Of a stretch of DNA of 33,761 nt, positions 1 through 6,800 are shown piece after piece. Position 1 is the stretch's first letter. Each line of letters begins with the position of its first letter. The notes beneath the pieces were generated by a model. That model was not told where the DNA came from and made no database searches. It was given only the letters and a program-made list of their open reading frames with translations. The stretch spans positions 1 through 33,761 of IMG/VR virus record IMGVR_UViG_3300031753_000026; one strand, given 5' to 3'. Both the position numbers and the translations under genes were made by a program. The stretch is from a virus.

Positions 1-1345
1 CGGGGAAGACCGTGGCACAGTCCTTCACGAACTGGCCGATTTTGCGGAGGTCGTCGAGCAGGATGGGCGGCAGCACGATGTCGATCACTTCGCGCTCTTC
101 CGGATCCTCGTCGAGCGCGATCGCGAAGATGTCGCGGTAGGCGTCCTGCCAGAAAGCCTGGTAGCTGGCAAACATCTTCAGCATAGGCAGCTCCATCGCG
201 GTCGAGGTTGCGAGGTTGCCGGTCGAGGGATCGCCGAAGTAGTGCAGCATGATGCCGGTACCGGCACAGACCATGAGCTTCAGCTGGTCGCCGTCCGAGC
301 GGGCGTCGCCGGCGCCAGTGCCGCGCGGCATCGGGCCGAGCTCCACGCCGGAGTTCTCCACCCAGGTCGAGCCGGGTGCGGACTGGGGATGGCGTTCCAC
401 CTGAGTCATGCCGGCCGAGGCGTAGGTCGACTGCAACTTGGCCGTCATCTGGTTGATGATGCCCTGCCCGCCTTTCACTTTTCCCTTCCAGGCAAACTTG
501 GCCAGCGCCTGGGTGATGGCCACGCGGGCTTCCATGAAGCGGCGATGTTCTTTCGACCAATCCAGGTTGGAGGAGAGCAGCCCGTTGCCCCGTTGGTGCA
601 GGGTGTCGAAGGCCACGTGTTTGACCTTCACCCCCTGTTCCACCTTGTTGCCAATCTTGCCCTTGCTCGAGGGATCGTTCTGCTCGGCCAGCAGCGCGTC
701 GTCGTCCTCGTCGTTGCGCCAGTCCGGGTAGTAGAGAACTTTGTCCTGGGCCGTGAGTCTGCGAAAGCCCAACACATGCTCGTCGTCGTCCGGGTCACAA
801 ATGATGTCCGTGATCTGCAGGCAGTCGATGCGGCGGATGGTCTTCGGCTCTTTCGCGGTCCGGTTTTGCGAGTCGAACAGCGCGTAAAAGATCTCGCCAT
901 CGACTAGCAGCTTCTTCGAGGAGCGGCGCTGGCCTTCGGAGTCCATCAGCGACTTGTTGCGCCGGCCTTTGGCGAACTGGTCGAGCTGGTCTTTGATTTT
1001 CTGGTTCTTCGAATCCCAGCTCACCCCGGTGCCGAGCGCGTAATCGGTCCACAGTCGCACGGCCTGCTTCATCAGCGGGTCGCGCAGCCAGTAGAGCCGG
1101 GCTTTCGCGACCAGCACGGTGCGGGTCTGGGCGTCCAGGTCGGCGGAAGTCCACTGCCGGCCAGGGACCAGCCAGCCGCGATCGTCGAGCGCGAGCTCGA
1201 TGTCGGCGCGGGTAAAAGCTTCGCGCAACTCCGGCACGTTGCCGATCAGGAAGTCGGCCATCTCCTTGGCGGTGTAGTCGCGCTGTTCCACTTCAACCAG
1301 CGGCTTGCGGGAAAACAGGTTGCGCGCGCTTTCGAGGAAGTTCAT
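1..1345 (-). CDS. Phage portal protein (3' partial)
   Basis: The frame is open from ATG at 1345 to the left edge (448 codons, no stop), so the C-terminus lies outside the window. It starts MNFLESARNLFSRKP and contains portal-like stretches such as LRDPLMKQAVRLWTDYALG (about residues 84-102), VDGEIFYALFD and a late SYQAFWQDAYRDIFAIAL segment. Portal proteins form the dodecameric ring at the head vertex through which DNA is packaged. The ATG overlaps the TerL stop as ATGA, so the two are translationally coupled. Family assignment rests on reading plus position directly after TerL; the lambda-like versus SPP1-like subfamily is not resolved. Confidence 0.85.
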   Translation of the reverse strand, partial: MNFLESARNLFSRKPLVEVEQRDYTAKEMADFLIGNVPELREAFTRADIELALDDRGWLVPGRQWTSADLDAQTRTVLVAKARLYWLRDPLMKQAVRLWTDYALGTGVSWDSKNQKIKDQLDQFAKGRRNKSLMDSEGQRRSSKKLLVDGEIFYALFDSQNRTAKEPKTIRRIDCLQITDIICDPDDDEHVLGFRRLTAQDKVLYYPDWRNDEDDDALLAEQNDPSSKGKIGNKVEQGVKVKHVAFDTLHQRGNGLLSSNLDWSKEHRRFMEARVAITQALAKFAWKGKVKGGQGIINQMTAKLQSTYASAGMTQVERHPQSAPGSTWVENSGVELGPMPRGTGAGDARSDGDQLKLMVCAGTGIMLHYFGDPSTGNLATSTAMELPMLKMFASYQAFWQDAYRDIFAIALDEDPEEREVIDIVLPPILLDDLRKIGQFVKDCATVFP

Positions 1346-2664
1346 AGGTTGTCGCTGTAGCGATCAAAGTCGTCGAGCTCGGGCGAGATCATCACTTCTT
1401 CCAGGTGCTCGTGAAACATCTCTTGCTCGGCGGTGCGGATGGCGGGTTCCATGGCGTAGCGCACCCCGTCCCAGATGTGGTCATGCTTGCCCACGATGAT
1501 GGGCAGCACGTCGCCGGTGACCGGATCCACTTTGTAGCGGTAGAGTCGCGCCTCTTCTTCGGCATGCTTGCAGCGCGGGTGAATCACGATCATTTCGTGC
1601 ATCCGCAGCCAGGCGATTCCGTCTTCCACGGCGCCCGGCCAGTTCTGGGCTGCGACTACGTTGAGTCCTAAGCCGTTGAGGTGGAAGATGGTCTCCGGCC
1701 GCGACGGGTCGCCGCGAATGATGTGGCGTTTCGAGCCCGGCACTGAGGCAAAGAATTCCGGGATCTGGTTGAGCTCCACGCCGATGCCGTAGGCCTCGTA
1801 CTCGAGGTAGAGCCGGGCCTGGTGCTTCCACACTTTGACCAGCGTGATCGGGTCGCGGGCGAAGCCCCAGTCGGCGCCGAAGTAGGGGCCCATCCAGCCC
1901 GGCTTCGGAACCAGCTCGCCGGCCGTGTTCTTGATTTCCGCTTCGAAGCCTTCGACCACGTACTTGCCCTGGAAAATCTTGGCCTCGCTGCCTTTGCGGA
2001 ATTGGCCGCCCCAGACATGGGCCGCGGCGTCGGGATCCACGCGGTAGAGATAGTCCTTCTCTTTGGCCAGCACCTCGGGAAACCAGGGGTTATCCGACCA
2101 GTTCACTTCGCGCACGATCGCATCCGGAGGCGGGTTCAGCAGGAAGCGCTTGGCCGTCGGGTCGGTCTCTTCGTTGGGGTTGAAGCTGACCCAGATCTCC
2201 GAGCCCGGCTTGCGCACGGTCGGGATCAGCACCGTCCACGAGTATTCGGAAACCTTCTCCGCTTCCTCCACCCAACAGATGTCCACCCCTTCGGTTGATT
2301 TTATTTTTGCGGGATCAGTCTTCACTCCCAGAAATATGAACTCACTCCCGTTGGTGCAGCGGATGACCGAGTTCTGCACTTCGAAGATCTTGCCCAGGCC
2401 GGGCAGCGCGTCGATCTGCTCCTTCAGCAAGCGATGCACGGATTCGGTGATCGAAGTCTGGGTCTCGCGGGTGCACAGGATGCGCAGCTTCGACCGCCCG
2501 GCGAGCGAGAGCAGGGCGCGCGCCACCGACCAGCTCTTGGCCGAGCCGCGGCCGCCGTGCACCACCTTGTAGCGCTTGGGCTGAAACAGGAACTGCATGC
2601 AGGCGGGAAACTCCAGGTCGAACTCGAAACTATTAACCGCGGGCCGGTTGATTACGCTTGACAT
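1342..2664 (-). CDS. terL: Terminase large subunit (TerL)
   Basis: The 440-residue packaging motor resembles the PBSX/Terminase_3 type. Visible motifs are a Walker A-like GGRGSAKS (37-44), Walker B ICWVEEAE (129-136), the coupling segment WVSFNPNEETDPT (158-170), and RNase-H-like nuclease acidic motifs FGADWGFARDP (262-272), IRGDPSRPE (316-324) and HDHIWDGVRYA (near 393-403). It cuts concatemeric DNA and pumps it through the portal encoded next. The annotated ATG at 2664 overlaps the -35 box of the divergent plus promoter and has no clear ribosome site. An internal ATG at residue 23 (2598) is an alternative start. A DUF5681 gene is the only small-subunit candidate seen, and it is separated from TerL by a plus-strand block. 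Confidence 0.93.
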   Translation of the reverse strand: MSSVINRPAVNSFEFDLEFPACMQFLFQPKRYKVVHGGRGSAKSWSVARALLSLAGRSKLRILCTRETQTSITESVHRLLKEQIDALPGLGKIFEVQNSVIRCTNGSEFIFLGVKTDPAKIKSTEGVDICWVEEAEKVSEYSWTVLIPTVRKPGSEIWVSFNPNEETDPTAKRFLLNPPPDAIVREVNWSDNPWFPEVLAKEKDYLYRVDPDAAAHVWGGQFRKGSEAKIFQGKYVVEGFEAEIKNTAGELVPKPGWMGPYFGADWGFARDPITLVKVWKHQARLYLEYEAYGIGVELNQIPEFFASVPGSKRHIIRGDPSRPETIFHLNGLGLNVVAAQNWPGAVEDGIAWLRMHEMIVIHPRCKHAEEEARLYRYKVDPVTGDVLPIIVGKHDHIWDGVRYAMEPAIRTAEQEMFHEHLEEVMISPELDDFDRYSDNL

Positions 2665-2693
2665 GCTTGCTTGCCAGCATTATGCTTGCTTGC
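2658..2693 (+). promoter_or_regulatory. Sigma70 promoter P1 with TGCTTGC operator repeats
   Basis: TTGACA (2658-2663), a 17-bp spacer and TATGCT (2681-2686) form a near-consensus promoter. TGCTTGC occurs at 2664-2670, directly after the -35, and at 2683-2689, overlapping the -10; the copies are 19 bp apart. The same architecture recurs at 4655 and 8575. It reads into the zinc-ribbon block. The -35 lies on the start codon of divergent terL, so binding here could affect both directions. Confidence 0.8.
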
Positions 2694-2954
2694 CTGAATC
2701 GAGCACAAAAAGCCGAGTACCAGGCCAAGCGGATCCAGTTCCTGGCCGAAGCGCACCGCATCGTCCTCGGCGGGACCTGCCCCAACTGCGGCGCGAAACT
2801 CTACCGCAACAACTCGCTGGCCGGCTGGTGGATGTGCGCGCACCGCGGCGCCGTCGGCTTCCAGAAGGAAGCGGGCCCGCACTGCGAGTTCCAGACCTTC
2901 TACGACCCGACCCCGCTCGAGCACTACGCCGTGCTCAAGCTCGAGGGGAAGTGA
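2694..2954 (+). CDS. Small zinc-ribbon-like protein, possible CTG start
   Basis: About 86 residues starting LNRAQKAEYQAKR. It has a CPNC pair, then WMCAHRG and a later HCEF, consistent with a single zinc-binding ribbon; function is unknown. The only upstream in-frame ATG (2682) lies inside the -10 box of P1 and cannot be on a transcript from it. The codon 7 nt after the -10, where the sister promoters have ATG, is CTG at 2694. I chose it by that analogy. No Shine-Dalgarno sequence is visible. It is the first gene of a run of small Cys-rich plus-strand genes. Confidence 0.6.
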   Translation: MNRAQKAEYQAKRIQFLAEAHRIVLGGTCPNCGAKLYRNNSLAGWWMCAHRGAVGFQKEAGPHCEFQTFYDPTPLEHYAVLKLEGK

Positions 2955-2957
2955 CCC

Positions 2958-3116
2958 GTGACCGTTAGCGACCTCAAATTCGTGCCCTGTACCAAGTGCG
3001 ACGGACCGGCCAACACCTACGGAAGCCGGCTGCCGCGTTCCATCTACTACTTCACCGAGAAAATCCTGGTCCGCTGCAACCACTGCGGCGACCTGCAGAC
3101 CTTCAAGAAAGGGTGA
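2958..3116 (+). CDS. Mini zinc-ribbon protein (52 aa)
   Basis: GTG start 3 nt after the previous stop, with a purine-rich GGGGAAG upstream. The product begins VTVSDLKFVPCTKCDG and ends with CNHCGDLQTFKKG. Two CxxC pairs (CTKC, CNHC) separated by about 30 residues are the classic four-cysteine zinc-ribbon pattern. The specific role is unknown; nucleic-acid or protein binding is the usual role of such ribbons. It is codirectional with, and tightly spaced between, other Cys-rich genes. Confidence 0.7.
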   Translation: MTVSDLKFVPCTKCDGPANTYGSRLPRSIYYFTEKILVRCNHCGDLQTFKKG

Positions 3117-3119
3117 CCC

Positions 3120-3641
3120 ATGGACGACCGCGAGAACTTCTGGGGAGAGCCGATCTCCCGCTACACCGATGCCGACGCCCTCGAGGACGGCATCCTGGTG
3201 GCCATCAACCCCAAGGACCGCGTAACCCGCGCCGTCTTTGACTTCCTGAGCGAGCACACCCCGATGGGCCCGCAACCGCCGGACAACTGGCCGGTCGAGA
3301 TGATGGGCTGGTTCCGGGCCGAAGCCATGAAGCGCGAAGAGGCGCTGAAGCTGATCGCCGAGCTGGGCGCCGTCGAGGCCCAACATAAGTTTGTCGAGAT
3401 CATCCGCGACCGCAAAGCCCTGGCCATGGCCAAGGGGCTGATCGGCCGCGAGGAGCGCACGGCGCGTCGCGTCTTCGAGCAGAACGAAGGCGGCGGGATT
3501 CACACGCTCTGCATGGGGATTGACGACGCCGGCGTGATCCGCTCGCTGTCGCCGCGCGCCGGCCAGAGCGGCAAAATCTTGTGGCTGCTGCCCAACGACG
3601 AAACCGGCGGCATGACCCTGATGTTCCCGGAGGACTACTGA
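3120..3641 (+). CDS. Hypothetical protein, DUF6573-like N-terminus (tentative)
   Basis: The 173-residue acidic protein begins MDDRENFWGEPISRYTDADA, followed by LEDGILVAINP. This resembles the opening of DUF6573 phage and plasmid proteins, which have unknown function. I see no catalytic motif, membrane segment or signal. The start lies 3 nt after the previous stop. The 3' end, CCGGAGGACTACTGAG, is repeated exactly at the end of the next gene and supplies the GGAGG ribosome site for the downstream start. Confidence 0.6.
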   Translation: MDDRENFWGEPISRYTDADALEDGILVAINPKDRVTRAVFDFLSEHTPMGPQPPDNWPVEMMGWFRAEAMKREEALKLIAELGAVEAQHKFVEIIRDRKALAMAKGLIGREERTARRVFEQNEGGGIHTLCMGIDDAGVIRSLSPRAGQSGKILWLLPNDETGGMTLMFPEDY

Positions 3642-3822
3642 GCCATGAGCGTCTTCCCGACATTCACTTCGCACGATGCGGAGATCTGCTTCAACTGTGA
3701 CAAGCCGATTTCTGGCGGCCGCGAGTCCGGCTATCACGACGGCGCCTTTGTCGCGACCTGTCCTGATTGCAAGATGCACACGTTTTACAACCTGCCGACA
3801 CCGGCCCCGGAGGACTACTGAG
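3627..3822 (+). repeat. Duplicated 16-bp stop/RBS coupling element
   Basis: CCGGAGGACTACTGAG occurs at 3627-3642 and again at 3807-3822. Each copy encodes a PEDY C-terminus, contains the stop codon and carries the GGAGG that serves the following gene. This looks like duplication of a translational coupling cassette during gene gain. Confidence 0.8.
3645..3821 (+). CDS. Small zinc-ribbon protein (58 aa)
   Basis: Begins MSVFPTFTSHDAEICFNC and has two CxxC knuckles, CFNC and CPDC, about 28 residues apart, so it is probably a zinc ribbon. The function is unknown. The start is preceded by GGAGG in the 3' end of the previous gene. The last 16 bases of this gene region are identical to that 3' end (both proteins end PEDY), so the coupling element was duplicated together with a ribosome site. 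Confidence 0.7.
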   Translation: MSVFPTFTSHDAEICFNCDKPISGGRESGYHDGAFVATCPDCKMHTFYNLPTPAPEDY

Positions 3823-4008
3823 ATGGCAACCGAGCTCTGCCCGCATTGCGACGGGCCCATCGCCGAGTGTGGCGGCCGCACCTTCGTGAAGCTGTACGAG
3901 TGCAGCCGGTGCGGCGCCAGCTGGTCTGACACCTGGTGCTGTGCCTGCAACGATCGCTGTCCGAACTGCGACACGGAGACCGAGCCCTCGAGCGTATTGG
4001 AGGATTGA
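3823..4008 (+). CDS. Cys-rich double zinc-ribbon protein (61 aa)
   Basis: Starts MATELCPHCDGPIAECGG and carries CPHC, CSRC, CCAC and CPNC pairs, enough for two zinc sites in 61 residues. Its role is unknown, and the fold is inferred only from cysteine spacing. The ATG overlaps the previous gene end region and uses GGAGG at 3809-3813. It belongs to the P1 zinc-ribbon block. Confidence 0.7.
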   Translation: MATELCPHCDGPIAECGGRTFVKLYECSRCGASWSDTWCCACNDRCPNCDTETEPSSVLED

Positions 4009-4011
4009 ACC

Positions 4012-4191
4012 ATGGCGACGATCGAGCGCAGTTTTCTCACGAGGGACGCGGCCGAAGCCTTCATCGAAGGCCTCGAGTATGTGAATGACTCGGCCATCAC
4101 CAACATCCACCTGGTTGTGCCACTGCACGGCGATTTCCTGGTGCGCTTTGAAGACGAAGATCGCGAGGAAGAGGAAGGGCGGGTGGTATGA
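4012..4191 (+). CDS. Small acidic hypothetical protein (59 aa)
   Basis: ATG at 4012 follows the GGAGG at 4000-4004. The product begins MATIERSFLTRDAAEAF and ends in an acidic EDEDREEEEGRVV tail. No family is recognised. The stop overlaps the next start as ATGA, supporting a real, coupled gene even though it is short. Confidence 0.6.
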   Translation: MATIERSFLTRDAAEAFIEGLEYVNDSAITNIHLVVPLHGDFLVRFEDEDREEEEGRVV

Positions 4192-4454
4192 GCGAGCACG
4201 CGATTTGCCGAGAGCTGCTGCGCCAGGCGCGCGAAGAAGCGAAAAAGGCCAGCGTCACTATCCCTAAGAACCTGACCGCGCTCGAATCCTTTGGCCAGTT
4301 CTTCATCGAAGGTGACGGCATGAAGGGCGAGTGGGTACAGAAAGCCGACTGCGCCCTGGGCGCTCGCGCCGAGTTCATCTTCACACTCATTGACCGAGCC
4401 AACGATCTGCGAGCCCGCGGCCTGTGGGTCGAGATCGCACGGAGGAAACCATGA
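4188..4454 (+). CDS. Hypothetical protein (88 aa)
   Basis: Starts MSEHAICRELLRQAREEAKK. It is probably mostly helical, with no cysteine motif or membrane segment, and the family is unknown. It is coupled by 4-bp ATGA overlaps on both sides (4188-4191 and 4451-4454). The GGAGGAAACC at its end is the ribosome site of the next gene. Confidence 0.6.
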   Translation: MSEHAICRELLRQAREEAKKASVTIPKNLTALESFGQFFIEGDGMKGEWVQKADCALGARAEFIFTLIDRANDLRARGLWVEIARRKP

Positions 4455-5961
4455 AAGTCAAAACCGCACAACGCATCTGGGCAGCCGTGCCCGAAGCCGA
4501 GTCGGCTTTCTGGGCCGAGATCGCCAAGGCCTTCCCGGAAGCCAAGACCGGCGACCTGGACCCGATGTACGTCATGCAGCTTCGCGACACCATGCGGGCC
4601 GCGGTTGAGCGCTGGGTGGAGCTCAACGTCGAAGACTGACTCGGTTGATTCTCCTTGACATGCTTGCTTGCATGCACTATGCTTGCAGGCATGGAGGATG
4701 AAATGACCAACGAAGAGCGCGACGCGAAACTCCGCGAAGCGCTGCACCTCATCAAAATCCACATCGGGCCGGAGCACAAGTACGACCAGAACCGCGACCT
4801 GCACGAATCCGTGCAGCTCATCGTGGATGTGGCCCGCGACCTGGGCTTACTGTCGCCGGGCTGGCCTTGCGGATCTAGGGGCCGGCAGTGAGCACGCCCG
4901 AGCTGAACTTCCCGCAACCGCTGGCCGACAAATACATGCCGCGCACGGTCGCCGAGTTCGTTGGCCTTGGCGGCGTGCTCGCGCTCGGCCGGCGCCGGCG
5001 CGAAGAGCGCATCCCACTTGGCGCTGAGTTTGACCAGCCGGGCTTTCCATTTCGCGTCGTCGACCAGCTTCTCGATCAGGTAGTCGCGGTACTCCGGCCA
5101 GTCGCGGAACATGAACGGCAGCTTCTTGGCGTAGAACTCAGCGCCGAATTTGCCGGCGGTGTCGACCCCAGGCAGGCGCTTGGCCAGGCGCTCGTAGAGC
5201 GCCGGATCCATTTCCTGCAGGTGGAACAGGGAGCGGACCGCGGTCTCGTGATGCAGGTTCGAGACTCGCATCTCGGCGACGTTCACGCCATAGCGGTACT
5301 GCTCGTCGTAGACCCGGTTGTACGCCCACTTCTCGCGATGGATGGCGGTCCAGATGTCGCGATAGCTCCAGTCGTACAGCGGGTAGAAGGTGAACTGGCC
5401 GGGCGAGAGTTTGCGGCCCCAGGTGATGGCTTTGTAGGTCAGCTGGTTGGTGCAGCCCATCAACCGCGCCGGGCTCTCTTCACAGCGCACGCCGGCGACT
5501 ACGGCCAGGCGCTGGCCGGCGAATTCCTTTTTGAAGATGGCGGGGAAGAGCTCGGCGAAACGATCGGTGCCGTAGCGGTTTTCCTTGATCGAGCAAGGAT
5601 CCTTGGGGTGCACCCAGTCGGCTTCGGCCGCCGGGTCCCAGCACTGCAAAAACTTGGTCTGAAACGAGGCCGCGTTGTCGAGGTGCATGGGCATCTGAAA
5701 CCAGAGCGGCCGCACCTCTTTGCGGTACATGATCGCGCGCACGTAGTCGACGGTCGCGGTCCACTCCGCTTCCTGGTCGAGAAAGAACACGGTCAGCGGC
5801 AGGCGCTTCCGCTCGCGCGCGACGCGCAGGGCGAGCTCGAAGACCACGGTCGAATCCTTGCCGCCCGACATGCCCACCACGACGTTGGGAAACTCGGCAA
5901 ACAGGTAGCGCAGGCGGGCCAGGGTGGCGTCGAACACGGTGGCGTCGGAAAAGATCTTCAC
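4387..5961 (-). CDS. PAPS reductase/sulfotransferase-family protein (IbrA-like), 3' end disrupted
   Basis: This is a PP-loop ATP pyrophosphatase-type enzyme: MSGGKDST (31-38), FFLDQEAEW (59-67), KDPCSIKENRYGTDRF (120-135) and GVRCEESPAR (157-166). Middle motifs (YPLYDWSYRDIW, YGVNVAEMRVSNLHHE) recall the DUF3440/IbrA proteins found in prophages and mobile elements. The biochemical role of those proteins is unsettled, and no ParB-like IbrB partner is seen here. Credible sequence ends near residue 336 (about 4953). The remaining 188 codons are antisense to plus-strand genes, so the native stop seems lost at the junction with the ATPase remnant. The start overlaps the DUF5681 gene as ATGA. Confidence 0.75.
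   Translation of the reverse strand: MKIFSDATVFDATLARLRYLFAEFPNVVVGMSGGKDSTVVFELALRVARERKRLPLTVFFLDQEAEWTATVDYVRAIMYRKEVRPLWFQMPMHLDNAASFQTKFLQCWDPAAEADWVHPKDPCSIKENRYGTDRFAELFPAIFKKEFAGQRLAVVAGVRCEESPARLMGCTNQLTYKAITWGRKLSPGQFTFYPLYDWSYRDIWTAIHREKWAYNRVYDEQYRYGVNVAEMRVSNLHHETAVRSLFHLQEMDPALYERLAKRLPGVDTAGKFGAEFYAKKLPFMFRDWPEYRDYLIEKLVDDAKWKARLVKLSAKWDALFAPAPAEREHAAKANELGDRARHVFVGQRLREVQLGRAHCRPLDPQGQPGDSKPRSRATSTMSCTDSCRSRFWSYLCSGPMWILMRCSASRSFASRSSLVISSSMPASIVHASKHVKENQPSQSSTLSSTQRSTAARMVSRSCMTYIGSRSPVLASGKALAISAQKADSASGTAAQMRCAVLTFMVSSVRSRPTGRGLADRWLGQ
4451..4639 (+). CDS. Small hypothetical protein (62 aa)
   Basis: ATG at 4451 is placed by the GGAGG at 4441-4445 and the ATGA overlap. The product begins MKVKTAQRIWAAVPEAESAF and is predicted helical, with no recognised domain. 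It is the last gene of the P1 block; promoter P2 begins 15 bp after its stop. Confidence 0.6.
   Translation: MKVKTAQRIWAAVPEAESAFWAEIAKAFPEAKTGDLDPMYVMQLRDTMRAAVERWVELNVED
4655..4690 (+). promoter_or_regulatory. Sigma70 promoter P2 with TGCTTGC operator repeats
   Basis: TTGACA (4655-4660), 17-bp spacer, TATGCT (4678-4683). TGCTTGC copies at 4661-4667 and 4680-4686 are again 19 bp apart. An ATG sits exactly 7 nt after the -10, at 4691. Confidence 0.82.
4691..4891 (+). CDS. Small hypothetical protein under P2
   Basis: Two starts are possible. ATG at 4691 would be leaderless from P2 (7 nt after TATGCT) and gives MEDEMTNEERDAKLREAL. ATG at 4703 has a well-placed GGAGG (4693-4697, 5-nt spacing) and gives 62 residues. 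The overlap of both signals suggests either dual initiation or a retained ribosome site. The protein is acidic and helical (RDLHESVQLIVDVARDLGLL) and of unknown function. Its stop overlaps the GTG of the truncated ATPase as GTGA. Confidence 0.62.
   Translation: MEDEMTNEERDAKLREALHLIKIHIGPEHKYDQNRDLHESVQLIVDVARDLGLLSPGWPCGSRGRQ
4888..4970 (+). pseudogene. 5' remnant of an AAA+ ATPase/clamp-loader-like gene
   Basis: A GTG start coupled to the previous stop opens a reading frame whose first 27 residues (STPELNFPQPLADKY, then MPRTVAEFVGL) look like the N-terminus of an RFC/RuvB-type AAA+ protein, of the pattern EKYRPRTLxEFVGQ. After about 4968 the frame runs antisense through the PAPS-reductase gene with shadow-like composition, and no Walker A or B follows. 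I read it as a gene cut off by rearrangement, or an assembly junction. The rest of the ATPase is not in this window. Confidence 0.55.
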
Positions 5962-6359
5962 GCTGGCTTCTTGGTGACGTCGCGGAAGCGGATGTTGAGC
6001 TTGAAATTCAGCGGGCTGCCTTCGGATCCGGTCAGCTCGACCGGCTGCACGCTGCGGCCTTGCACCCGATCGGTAATCTCTCGGGCCGCGCCGGTGTCGC
6101 CGCGGATGGCGGCGCGCACCTGGCCTTCGGCCAGCATCTGGCCGTAGGTCCGCTTCAGCGGATCCTTGTCGACCAGCTGCTCAAGCTGCGCCCGGTAGAG
6201 CTCGGTAATGGGCTGCGTCGACGGCTTCCCACCGGGGTTGGGCGAGCGGCCGGGCTGGAACTGGGTGCGCCGGCCGATCGAGGGATCCAGGCCGCCGCGC
6301 AGCTTCCCTGGCGCCGGCTTCTTCCGGACTACGCGCTTGCCAGGCTTCCGCTTTTTCAT
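5958..6359 (-). CDS. DUF5681-domain protein, candidate small terminase
   Basis: 133 residues with a basic N-terminus (MKKRKPGKRVVRKKPAPGK) and then FQPGRSPNPGGKP, the hallmark of DUF5681. These proteins often sit next to terminase genes and may act as the DNA-recognition small subunit; that role is inferred. It overlaps its neighbours by 4 bp on both sides. It is separated from terL by the PAPS gene and two plus-strand blocks, which is unusual. Confidence 0.7.
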   Translation of the reverse strand: MKKRKPGKRVVRKKPAPGKLRGGLDPSIGRRTQFQPGRSPNPGGKPSTQPITELYRAQLEQLVDKDPLKRTYGQMLAEGQVRAAIRGDTGAAREITDRVQGRSVQPVELTGSEGSPLNFKLNIRFRDVTKKPA

Positions 6360-6502
6360 TCTGAGACAGCTTCATCGGCTTTTTCCCACTCCTGGGCTTC
6401 CCCAGGCTCTTGCAGTAGGGCCGCGTGGGCCACATCCGGGAGGGTCTGAAGGCCCTGTCGGCGGCGCCGGTCTGCCCGACGATCACGAATCTTGTGGATC
6501 AC
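6356..6502 (-). CDS. Small hypothetical protein (48 aa)
   Basis: GTG at 6502 overlaps the upstream stop as GTGA, and the stop overlaps the next ATG as ATGA, so the frame fits the operon exactly. The product begins VIHKIRDRRADRRRRQG, with a highly basic first half and an acidic end (EWEKADEAVSE). Family unknown. Support is the tight coupling rather than homology. Confidence 0.5.
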   Translation of the reverse strand: MIHKIRDRRADRRRRQGLQTLPDVAHAALLQEPGEAQEWEKADEAVSE

Positions 6503-6777
6503 TCGTAGGCTTCAGGGAAGAGGTCGGCCAGGGGCTGCTGTGTCGGATTTTCCACAGCTCGGGGCTTTTCCACAAAATCGAGCTCGAGCTGCACCCCTTG
6601 CAGCTTCCCGCCGGCCGGCTTTCTGGCCAATTTGCGGGCTGCCCCAGGTTTGGGGCGCTGGGCTGGGCGGTGGAACGTCTGCCGGACGGCGGCGCGCTCG
6701 ACCAGCTCTTGGATGACGTCGCCGGCCGAGACCAGGCCGCCGCGGCGGCTGCGGATCTGATAGGTGCGGTTGAACAT
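6499..6777 (-). CDS. Hypothetical protein (92 aa)
   Basis: Starts MFNRTYQIRSRRGGLVSAGD. It has a basic, proline- and alanine-rich middle and an acidic tail (PTQQPLADLFPEAYE). No recognised domain. Unlike the shadow frames here, its composition is mixed and it is coupled to the small gene that follows. Its stop lies inside the GTGA overlap at 6499-6502. Confidence 0.55.
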   Translation of the reverse strand: MFNRTYQIRSRRGGLVSAGDVIQELVERAAVRQTFHRPAQRPKPGAARKLARKPAGGKLQGVQLELDFVEKPRAVENPTQQPLADLFPEAYE

Positions 6778-6800
6778 GGCGCGGCACCCTTGCCCAAAGT

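Noticed and set aside
2652-4199. Minus-strand 515-codon open frame
   Set aside because: It is antisense to a tightly coupled run of plus-strand genes with good ribosome sites and zinc motifs. Its start is low-complexity Ser/Arg.
4888-6147. Plus-strand 419-codon open frame
   Set aside because: Only the first ~27 codons look like protein. The rest is antisense to the PAPS-family gene, with His/Val/Leu shadow composition.
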